Below are positions 11,687-22,600 of a stretch of 64,000 nucleotides of DNA, one piece after another. The stretch is from Bidens hawaiensis (lineage: Eukaryota; Streptophyta; Magnoliopsida; Asterales; Asteraceae): contig JAIQDT010005011.1 in NCBI GenBank assembly GCA_021521415.1, positions 124,001 to 188,000 of the forward strand. Reading direction: 5' to 3'. A program made the position numbers and the translations under genes. How positions within the stretch are numbered: the first letter of the stretch is position 1; every line of letters starts with the position of its first letter. Below the pieces are notes generated by a model, which saw nothing but the letters and a program-made list of their open reading frames with translations, ran no database searches and had not been told where the DNA came from.

Positions 11687-12309
11687 GTGACAAAAGACAA
11701 AAAGGAAAGGAAGATTCAAGATATTCCTATTGTTCGTGATTTCCTTGATGTCTTTCCCGATGATGTTACCGGTCTTCCTCCCGTTCGTCCGATTGAATTC
11801 CAAATCGATCTTGTGCCCGGCGCGATGCCCGTGGCCAAGGCTCCTTATCGTCTAGCCCCGTCGGAATGCAAGAACTGTCAAACCAACTCGAAGAACTTTC
11901 CGATAAAGGCTTCATTCGTCTAAGCTCTTCTCCTTGGGGCGCTCCCGTTCTCTTCGTGAAAAAGAAGGATGGTTCGTTTCGTATGTGCATTGATTATCGT
12001 GAACTTAACAAGCTTACTATTAAAAATCGTTATCCATTGCCACGTATCGACGACTTATTCGACCAACTTCAAGGCGCAACTTGTTTCTCCAAAATTGATG
12101 TTCGATCGGGTTATCATCAATTGCGTGTTCGCGAAGAAGACATTCCAAAAACCGCTTTCCGTACTCGATATGGACATTTCGAATTTTTGGTTATGCCCTT
12201 CGGGTTAACAAATGCACCCGCGGTATTTATAGACCTCATGAACCACGTTTGCAAACCATTCCTTGATAAATTCGTTATTGTCTTTATTGATGACATCCTT
12301 ATCTTTCCG
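11687..12309 (+). pseudogene. Ty3/gypsy reverse transcriptase, truncated after the catalytic box
   Basis: The RT starts with [40 protein letters not shown] and YRLAPSE. A frame change near 11866-11920 leads to [75 protein letters not shown] and the catalytic VFIDDILI. Coding then stops dead at about 12305-12309. The thumb, RNase H and integrase core are absent. Directly beyond is the 3' end of an unrelated minus-strand gene. The break defines the right end of the gypsy block. Confidence 0.92.
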
Positions 12310-12361
12310 TAAAAGATCAGTATTTAATCGATTCGAAATCTTAACAGCTAAACATTGATCC

Positions 12362-14720
12362 TTAAAATCTTGAATAAATATCAGAAATTTCCTGCTGAAG
12401 CATGTCAATTTCAGCCTGAGCATGACCTCTGTCTTCAGCTTCCATAGAAGATAATTTCCGTGTTCTCTTAGATATCTTCTTCTGAACAGATTTTATCTGC
12501 ATTTTAACAACCAAAACATGTTTTGTTGGTTCTCAGTAATTTTGTAAAAAGTGATGTTATTTTGGGATGATCCGGACCTGTTTGCATGGCCACCGCGACA
12601 GACCATGCTTACGACAGATTTTCTTTATGACAGTTGGGCTGACTTGTATCTTCTTCCGAGCCACTTCAATGGGAAGATGAAAGTAGCCAACAAAATCTCG
12701 TACGGTAAGTTTTCGCGTTCTGTCCCTCTGCTCAAGAAACATCATAAAAATTAATAAATATAAATTCATATAAATTGCAATTTTGATTGTGATAATTTAA
12801 TCTATGATCTAGTAGCCGATAATATTCAATACTGTGAATTTAATCAATGACGCTCTTACCTTTCACTTTCATGATGCATAATCATAATATATTTCTTCTT
12901 AATTTAAGTACTTATGGACAATTATTCGCGTAATGGGGATATGTGCATTCCTTGTGAAAGAAATCGAGTGGATATCATTATAAATCTATGATCGATGGTT
13001 ATCTATGACAACCAAAATAAAAGTTAAAGCGTGTCACAATAAATTATCATAATAGGTTTATAGGCTATAGTTTGAGTTATTAATATCCAACTTGCCTATA
13101 AATTTTTGTAAGTTTAAACGAAAAGGATTTGTTTAAGATGATGAACCTGGATCGAAAGGGTAGTCTTGTTAACAGATGTTGCTGATCTACTGCTCTGTCC
13201 ATTTGGTACATGGCTCATGTGATGATCACCTATTTAAAGAAACCATGTTCATAAGTGAATTATGCATCTCAATATGTGTTTAAAGCATATTGTTCATGAC
13301 CTTGAAAATGTAACACCAAAGTTCTTGTAAATAGTGAATCTTGAAAATATGTTTTAACATATATAAGCCAGCCATGTATCAACCCTGAAACTCTTTAAAA
13401 TTGTGATCTTGAATATGAGCAAACATATATATACACACAGACTACTATATTGTATTTTCATCTCTCAAAACTTTTTAAATCTTCTAAATTTATGGATCTT
13501 GAAGATTTAGTTATTGAGGCAAGCCAAGCATGGTTATTATTATTATTATTCTTATTATTATTATTATTATTATGTATTAGTAGGTGGTTTAGAAACAATT
13601 AGGATAGTAGTTCTAAATGTTTTTTTTTTGAACTTATTGTACTGTTATTAAGTTTGCTACCCTTATAAGCGAACGCTTGGGTGATAAAAGAAAAAACTCT
13701 ATTGAGTCCGCTTGTCACCCAAGTATTCGCTTATAACTGTAGTGTGCCGCCTAGAAGTACAAAAATTTCCTAAAACGATAGTATGTCCCGATCTTGTTTC
13801 TAAGCAATCTTATAAAAATCATGCATGGCAAGATTATGTTATCAAAGCCTAAAATCATTGATCTTGGTTGTATAGAATAAAACATTGAACCTGAATCTTC
13901 GCGAACATGATCATCGGTAACCACCTTACTATCCTCCCAATCCAACCCAACACATACAGCTTCATAAAATGAAGAAAGTGGATCTTGAAGCATTTTGTAA
14001 GCCTTCTTTTTTCGTTCCATGCAATATTCCACAAGAAACTGTTTCACTCTTCTTATACTCTCCTTGTGAAAACTTAATCGCAAAACAAACAATCAATAGT
14101 AATCCAAACAAATAGTGGTACAATAAAATTTAACCAAATTAATTCAACTTACTCAAACATCTTATACTCATGATTCCGGTTTGTCTTTGTTTGAGGGACA
14201 CGATATTTATCAAGAACCGCATGACAAATCACACCAAGTCTTCCATGAATCTCAAGCTTGGTAATCTCAGAACCTAATCAGAAAAACCCAATATTGTAGT
14301 TAAAAACATTTATAAATTAAAAAAATAACAATGTTTGAAAAATAAAATTTGATTATAATACCAATGATCTAATTAAACAAGAAACACACCATTGGTATGT
14401 GTGACTTGTCTTAATACTTGACAACAACTACAAGTATATGGTGGCACTTTCCAAGGCCACGATGAAAGATTAATCGGGTTTCCAAACTCGTTCGCTTTAT
14501 CATTTGTTTGAAAACCGAACCCCTCTTCAATAATCGAATCACTGGGATGATTAATGAATTTGGGGCCTTCTAGATCTACGGGTGGTTGATCATGAATTGG
14601 AAAGTTGTTGTCGTCGTTCATAAGGAAGTGTTCGAGTGCTTGGAGAGTACTGGGGACTAATGGTTCGACGGCGTAAGGGAGAATGACGTGGGTTTCGGCC
14701 ATGGCGGCAACCACCACCAT
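12362..14720 (-). CDS. RWP-RK domain transcription factor, RKD-like, six exons
   Basis: Minus-strand exons: 14390-14720, 14153-14273, 13891-14072, 13147-13229, 12578-12727, 12362-12496. All five introns are GT-AG, phases agree, and 1002 bases give 333 residues. Residues 97-100 are Cys-rich (CSCCQVLRQV), followed by KLEIHGRLGVICHAVLD, FHKESIRRVKQFLVEYC and MLQDPLSSFYEAVCVG blocks, which recall plant RWP-RK proteins. The RWP-RK DNA-binding domain spans residues 240-305: LTVRDFVGYFHLPIEVARKK, VSPTVIKKICRKHGLSRWP (RWP at 284-286). The motif reads RWPCKQ where RWPxRK is usual. A helical Gln/Glu-rich tail follows. RKD proteins are nuclear regulators, often in egg cell or early embryo; this role is family knowledge only. 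The second ATG (14702, context GCCGCCATGG) is the better start and would give 327 residues. Confidence 0.82.
13532..13573. repeat. TTA trinucleotide microsatellite
   Basis: About 14 units of TTA/ATT with one interruption, inside intron 3 of the RWP-RK gene. Confidence 0.9.
13663..13736. repeat. Inverted repeat (hairpin) in intron 3 of the RWP-RK gene
   Basis: Arms 13663-13684 and 13715-13736 are 22 bases each with two mismatches (arm start TTATAAGCGAA, arm end CTTGGGTGA), separated by 30 bases. It could be a tiny fold-back element or a transcribed stem-loop. No function can be assigned. Confidence 0.75.
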
Positions 14721-14898
14721 ATGGGAAAGAAAACGTCAAGGGAAAGAATGAAATGGAAAGGCGGGAAATTAAGAATTGGCGGTTAAATACCGTTATTTGA
14801 TGTCCTTGTGTTTTTATAAAACAGAAAACTAGTCCCAACTATACACAAATAAATAAAACTAATGTTGGATATCTGGTATTTAATTAAAAGGTGTTTAT

Positions 14899-15174
14899 CA
14901 CTACTAGAAAACAGTTGTTTTTTTTTTTTCCAAAAATTTCCTATAAACTTTTAACGAGATGTGATTTCCAAACTAAAAATACCAACACTGATTTTGCTAC
15001 AGTATTTCAACAAAATATGATAATATGATTTTTCGTTGGAAACTGTTGTTAACCAACTTTCCAACAAAATTCTAACAACTCGTACATATATCAATTATAC
15101 ATTTATTATTTCTAACAAATTTGCTATATATATATATAATCCGTCATAGGAAAATGACTCATTTCCAAGTAGTG
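14899..15174. mobile_element. Non-autonomous CACTA-type element (MITE)
   Basis: Left end CACTACTAGAAAAC, right end reverse complement CACTACTTGGAAAT: the classic En/Spm (CACTA) termini. Length 276 bp, no coding capacity. The 3-bp flanks are TAT and CAT, so the target duplication is imperfect. It lies about 180 bp upstream of the RWP-RK start codon, in the likely promoter or 5' UTR. Confidence 0.75.
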
Positions 15175-16120
15175 CATTAAATGTGATACAACAAGAAAGA
15201 TAACTTTGTTTTCAGTAGGATCGGTTTTGCTATTCAAAAGAGGGTGACGGCGCAGCTTGTTGCCCGCTTATCTGCCTCTTTATTGTAATTGGATCCATTT
15301 TATTATAATATAAGAAACTGTTAAAGAAGTTGTGATAAGATAACATGGTTTTCAAAACAGTTGATCCTACACATAATGCAAATCATCATAATATAAGTTA
15401 CGGATTGCATTTGAAGAAAAAAGTCAATCCGATAGCTAACACCGAAACACTCTAGTGTTTCCCATCCTTGAGATATCCTACACCCTTAATTATAAGATCT
15501 TTAAGAACACAAACGATAATTCAAAGACAAGTAAGCATGCCTCGTTGATTACTGAATCAAGTATGCACACATCACGATAAATATATGTCAGATGATATCA
15601 CACACGTCTTGATCGTGATGATATGCCCGACGTCTTATAAGAGATCATGCTTGAACAGGTTCATGATTAATAACACATCATGGTTAGTCTCTTTAACATT
15701 ATCATCTTCTTTCTTATGAACAAATCTTCTTCTATGCAGCTTTGAAGTTCTTTTTCAGGCAACAGATTTACTTCTAACACAAATCTCAATGGTTATGAAT
15801 TACATGAGATTTGTTAGTCTCACATCCAATAAGACATTAACTTTTGCATCTTGCAACGCAAGAATATGCACCTCTTTTTGAGAAGCACTTCGATTTTCAG
15901 TAAGTTCATCAAACAGTTTCATTTTCACTTGCATGGTTCCTTCCTATAAAATGGGAGCCGAATTGTTTAAAATCAGTTTCGGGTTATTTGAACATAAACC
16001 AGATTCATTCTTATGCCATTTGACTAATTCTGTGGATTCTACTATATCACACTCAACAATCAGCATTTGTGATTGCTCTCTTTTTGTTCCAAAACTAACA
16101 AGATTATTCTGAATAAGCTT
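15175..16120. other. Intergenic stretch, nothing recognised
   Basis: Between the upstream side of the RWP-RK gene and the 3' side of the hydrolase gene, both read leftward. AT-rich, with no sustained ORF, RNA gene or clear repeat. It may include distal promoter sequence of the RWP-RK gene. Confidence 0.5.
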
Positions 16121-16365
16121 CTTAGTCAAACGAACCGAACGTTCAATGGGAAGCTCGTTTAATTAAATGAACGAACGTGAACACATGTTTCGTTCGTTTA
16201 TTTATGTTCATGAACGTTCATTTATGTCGCTTATGTTCGTAAACGCACGTTCAGATTTAAAACAAACGAACATGAACAGCAAGTATGTTTTCAATTAAGT
16301 GTTCGTGTTTGTGTTCGCTTAAAGTTAAATGTTTGTGCTCGTTCGGTTCATTTACAAGTCTATTC
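16121..16365. repeat. GAAC/GTTC-rich dispersed repeat, copy 1
   Basis: About 245 bp built from variants of CGAAC, GTTCATGAACGTTC and GTTCGTTT, beginning near CAAACGAACCGAACGTTC and ending at GGTTCATTTACAAG. It is rich in short inverted repeats. A related copy occupies intron 5 of the hydrolase gene (19628-20140), so this is a dispersed element. Class unknown, probably a non-autonomous DNA transposon. Confidence 0.65.
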
Positions 16366-16619
16366 ACATTTCTTTGTAATAAAACTTAATTCGAACTCAA
16401 ATGGTTCAGATTAAAACCAAAACACCAAATCAAATCTTCCAAAATGTACATATCTTTTTACACAGATTTGAAGCTCATAAACCAAGAATGAGGTAAAAGA
16501 ACAAAATTTCAACATGAAACTGTAACAAAACACTTGAAAACTATAAAATAAAAGAAAATGGATCATATGCCACAGTAAAGTAAAATAACAAGAAAAAGAA
16601 GATATAAGCAGCATTTAGG

Positions 16620-19600
16620 TCAACTCCAAGGATCATCCCAGCCATTAGGACCCCCACTCTTCACAAAACCCATTATCGCTTCAACCGCTTCAGCAACTCG
16701 GTTAGATAGAGAATGGTTTCCCCATTCTATCTCAACTTTCTCTGCACCCCCCATTGCTCTACACAGTCTGTAGTTGCAATAATATGCATGAGATAGATGG
16801 CAATTTCAACTTGTTTACTTAATAGTGAGTCGGGTTATTTATATGATTCTCTCTCTATCATGTCTAACGAAACATAAATATAAGAAACTTAGAAAAGAAG
16901 TAAAAAATCATCGAAACTTTAACTCCAGTAAAGTCATTCGACTTTCTTTCCAGTCTTGTTAAATCATTTTATAAATATTATTTATATTTTTTAAGTTAAG
17001 TGAGACAAATGAAACATATGTGAATCCAAGTTACTATTTAGTGATTATTTTTTTTTCCAGTTTGACTTAAATTGAACAAGTAGTATGTAACTTGGTTAAG
17101 GTGTTAAAAAGGAGGTCATGGGTTCAAACCTTATATAGTGTTAAAATTTAGACGTTCAAAAAAAAATGTAACTTGGTTATTATTTAGTGAATTTATTTCT
17201 TCACTCTTTACCTCCAACTTCAAGCTAACTTGAAAAAATTAATCACCAAACAATAACTAAGATTCATATAACTTCCACTTAGGACACTACAAAATAAAAA
17301 TAAAAACGTGTTAACTACTCAGAAGGTCCTTGTGGTTTGCGTAAATTGCTAGTTTGATCTTTAAGCTTGAAACGTAGCACGGATGGTCCTTGGAATATAT
17401 GAGCGTTATTCCAGTTAAGGGCATATGAAATGACTGGAGGGTATTTTAGTCATTTCACACGCACTTAACTGGAATCACTAACGCTCATCCATCCCAAGGA
17501 CCATCAGTGTTAAGTTTCAGAAACAGTGCGAAACAGATATGTAATTTTTCAAACTTAAGGGCCAAATTTGGAATTGGGCAAACCACAAGAACCAGTCGAG
17601 TAATTAACTCTTAAAAAATATATACATATGTTAAAAAATATCACAAGATTGAAACACCTAACAAAAGTTGAGTGACTCTAGAGCGCAACAAAACAAAAAA
17701 AAAACTGACTATAATGAAACACGTAGAAAATTTGGTTGCTATTGGGTGAAGTTTTCCTTAATTAAAAATCCCATTTTGACCGGTTACACAACCCACCGGA
17801 CCTGCTTAATTTGCCACATCTAAACCTAAACATCTATATATTTGAGCAAGTGAAATTAAGTAACTGCACTTGCCTTTGCACCAATGCTTTCTTGTCAACA
17901 TAATCTGGCACATATTCATCAGCCATAGAAAATATTACCTGCATAATGCAAACTTTTTTATAATATCATGAACAGAATTGACTGGGGGTCTGTAATACTT
18001 CAAATGCACATTATACCTGGCATGGCGTGTTACACATGTGACCAAGTCTCTGTTTTAGTTGGTCATCACTGAGATCAGAACTGAACATGTCATCATCACC
18101 CATGTATGCACACAGGGAGTGAAATCTGCAACGGTCACAAGTTCATCAGCTACAGAAATACTCTGTTAAAATAATAAAAGGATAGTACGGTTTTAGTCTC
18201 TGTCGTTTGGCCAAAATAAAATATAGTCTGAAAGTTTAAATTTGGATTTTTTTAGTCATTGTGGTTTCATTCTCGTTTCAATTAACACCACACTTCTAAC
18301 ACCATCCAATTCTGTTGTTAAGTTTTTTTGTGAAATGACTAAACTACCCATGTGTTAACATAAATATAAAAAAAATAAAGAAAAGGATAATGGGACCCAT
18401 AAGGCGGCAGTATCTTTTTTTCTAATTTCTTTAGTTTTTTTATTTTGTTAACAAATGGGTGGTTTAGTCATTTCACAAAAATAAAACGGCAAATACGGAT
18501 GGCGTTAGAAGTGTAGCTCTGATTGAAACGAAATGAAACACACGGTGAATAAAAAGGTGAAATCAAACGGTTATTTTGGCCCAACCAAACGGACTAAAAC
18601 AGTACTTTACTAAAAAAATTCATTGTTACCATCTATTAACTTGATACACGATCCAACATTCCTCTTAAAGAATCTTCCAGAAATTCTCAAGTTCAGGCAT
18701 ATTTTAAAGGGTTGTATTATGAAAAACCAATATACATTCTTAATTTTATGAAAAAGTCTCTCGGCCTAATTTTTTGGTATATTAAAGTCCTTCAACTTGT
18801 AAAAAAACACATGAAAAGTCAAAACTAAATGTTATATATATAAGTCCCTAAGCTTGTGTAAATGCACGAACTTTTAAATTGTTTTTAAAATACTGACTTG
18901 TTAACTCTAATAAGTTGGTACAAGTTTTTTTCGCATATTCACTCTGTTAAAGTGTGACCAGTGGTTGTTTATGGTATCAACCCTATTTGAAAATTAAAAC
19001 AGTACTTTGCATAAATTAGTTTGGTGACCTTTTTCATGAAAAGTAAGAAAGTACAATGGTTGTTTATGGTATCAACCCTATTTGAAACTTCTAGAAAGAC
19101 CATGTATTATTCTACAATTTTAAAGGTCAGTCTTTTCAGTTTTCATAACGTATAACAGTTTGCAATACATTAATCCACTTTTCAATTATAAATAGGTTTT
19201 AAAACTCACCTATAAGCGGTTATTGGGGAATCCTGATTCGCTTCCCGAGGCATTAACTCGGATCCCCGACCTTCACTTATTAATTTTGAAGCCAAATCAA
19301 TCATTGCAGCAGTCTCGGGGAGCGTTGCTCTAAATTCCCGATCACTAACCGGAGCCTAAATGATATGATGATCGGTTACAACAAATTGTTTAAAAAAAAT
19401 TTAGAAAACTAATGTGGGCCCAAAATTTTAACAAAACATCTTGAAAGTCAACAAGAGTAAATGCTAAAAGAAAGTTCAAATCATTGAACAAATTAGATAA
19501 AAAGGAAGCAAGTTGAAATTCATTCAAATTATATTATAATGCATACAGCCTTTTGATCAGTTAATTCAAAAGGGCTTGTTAAAATGATAAAATCAACTTT

Positions 19601-22600
19601 TCAACTTGTTCATAAATTATCACAATTAGGCCTGTAAATTAACTGAATGTTCAGTGAAACGTTCATGATTTGTTTCGTGGAAAGTTTGTTTATGTTCATT
19701 TATATAACAAATGAACAAGCATGAACAAAAAGCTTGTATACTGTTCATTTACTTAAACGAACAAGCATGAGCACATGTATCATTCATTTATTTATGTTCA
19801 TGACGATTCGTTTAAGTTTGTTCATTGGAATACGTTCATTTGCGTTAGTTAGTTAACGTTAATTAAGTCCGTTCGTTTATGTTTATTTAAGTTCATTCAT
19901 TTACTTTCGTCATATATTCATTTAAATTTTATGGGCCCGTTACAACTTAGCTTAAGTTATAACTTTTGAGACCCAACACGTTCTTCACATTACTTTTAAC
20001 TGGTTTTAGCTCAATTATGTTGTTTATTTCATACGTTTATGTTTTCAAGTAGTTCATTTATACTGTTATCAAACGTACATAAATGAACACGAACAAAAAA
20101 AACCATTCGTTTAATTGTTCGCGTTTGATCATTGTTCACATGCTGCATTAGAGAAAACATACCTGTAATATAGCAGCACGGACAGCTCTAGAGCATGCTG
20201 CATTGGTACGCATGTAATGAACAATATCCTATTAATAAACTAAGGCGTGAGTAATTTATATGATTATTTGAATCTACTTTCAGATTAAATGCAATTTCAA
20301 TAAATATAATTCAAAGTGGTTACTTGACAGCCTGTACTGTGTCCGAGAAGCACTACACCCTCTGAGTTTTCTTTGTTTATTAAGTGATTAACCAACTGAT
20401 CAAGCTCCAATGCATCCTTTAATATGACAAATAAAACCAAGATTTACCATCATTCTACCTTAAATTATTAATTTTAAAACCAATCTCAAAATATAAAATA
20501 AATAATGTTACCTCTTTCAAGCTTGATATGCCATATCCACTGTAAGAAGATGAAAACAAAAACTGAACTAATGACCACTTTTCTCTATCCAAAGCAATTG
20601 CAAGCGGCTCCAAATATCTAACAATGGAAATGATTCAGGCTTGCATGCTTCATGCAAGATTTAAGTGAAAGCAACATAATTAACTGGATGCACAAGAATA
20701 AAGTTGTAATAAGAAAATTTACACATGTGTATCTGAATGTTGTTCTTTATTAAATAACCAGACTTTGAGCTGAAAATGATTCATCTATAGTAGTGTTTCC
20801 AGAACTGAGAAAATGAATATATACACATTAAAATAGAAAACCTTATATTCTCTATGATCTTCGTACCTTACAAAACAGATGTCAATCGTATGACCTGCAG
20901 TAATCTCTGAGTTAGCCACTCATCTATTGAATTCTGATTCATCTCAAAACAATAAATCGTTCCTTGTTGATGGTTTTAAGAAGTCTCTTATTTGAATCAA
21001 CAATTTGAGAGGAAACATATTGATTACTTCCACTTCGATGTGAAAACTTACGAGTTTTAAGAAGTTCTTGCATTTCCCAAAATCAAAATACCAGAAATCA
21101 TAAGATTTTAAATCAAAGTATAAATAATCAAAAATGTTCTTCGTGTCAAACTACTGCTTCGAATAAGATTTCTCGTAAAACCATTGACCAAGAATGAATT
21201 TAGGTTTGAGGCGGATCCTAGTTGAATAGATGATTAAATAACAAGAGTTTATCGTGAGTTATACAATCTGCATCTATTTGTAAGGTGCGAGGACCTAAAG
21301 AATATAATGTTTTTTTTGTCAATATGTTCAATTTTAAGATGTATATAATTATTTCTCAGTTATGGCCACATTACTATAGATGATTTATTTTGGGCTCAAA
21401 ATGTGGTTATTTAATTTGATATTGCAACTGTAAAAATTGTCCTTGATAAAGATGCAACACTTATGCTAGAATGCTTTGTGGTCCTTGGTATACAGTGGTT
21501 CGCCAGACTGAATATGGTCTAAGCTAATTGGACCAACCAGAACTCAAAAAAAATGTTTTTTGAGTTCACAATTGCAGGTCAAAAGTATACACTGCATGGA
21601 GCCAAACCGACCAACCAGAACTCTGAAACTTTGAGTTCATAATTTGAGGATCAGGGCATTTTTTTTACTTGAGAACAAGTCGATTGTTGGGGCAGAATGT
21701 ACTGATACGAGCCCGATTTCTATACGAGTGGGTATTATAGTCGGATTCAAGGGAAGAGATGGGTCAAAGAAGTTATCAAGTAAAAGGGTAAGTGGCTAGT
21801 TGTGTAGCTGAGGATTAGGAGCAGTTATAGCTGTACTTGGGTTTATGTATATGTTTCATGTTCTAGTTTATATTTTTCGTATGTTTTTGTTATCTAGATT
21901 ACTAGGTTAACTCCTCCTAATCAGAGAGTTACCCTTCTCGATCCTCTATCCCTTTTATTTTTAGTAATTAAATCAAGTGTTTTCAGTTCTAATCATGTTA
22001 AAATTCATAACTATGGTCTAGAATTCCTTCAGTACATACTTATAAATCTTGTGGGCCACGTGCACTTTGTGTTCTCTCGTTTTGTGTCAATCTTTCTTTT
22101 ACGGCCACACATTTCTTTTCTTTGTTTGGCACCTTCTGAGTGTTGAATAGGATCTTGGTATTGAAATACAAATTTAACTTTAATGCCAACTCGAACAAGA
22201 AGGTATATTGATTGTGTTTATAATAGGGTTATACACGGGCTCTATATAGACTGCAGAGAATAACATTACACTTGGATACCTTCTAGATATGATAATCATA
22301 TAACTAGTCTAATATTCAAAGTGTGATACACTTTTGCAATGTAGTGAAGGATTGGAAACAACTTAAGGGACCAGAGCTTTTATTCTTAAATTGTTTCCCT
22401 TTTTCCTCCACTGTCACTATAAAGGTGCAAATGAAGTCTTTGAGCTTGGAAGTTGGATTCTCCTAATTACTATCATGTGTTAAAGAAAAAATCACTTCTA
22501 AACTCAGTAAACAACTCTTGTTCAAACTATAATTCAACAAAGTTTTATTGATAAGTATATACATACTCTGTAGCCAAAAATCCATCCGTCAATCCACCGA

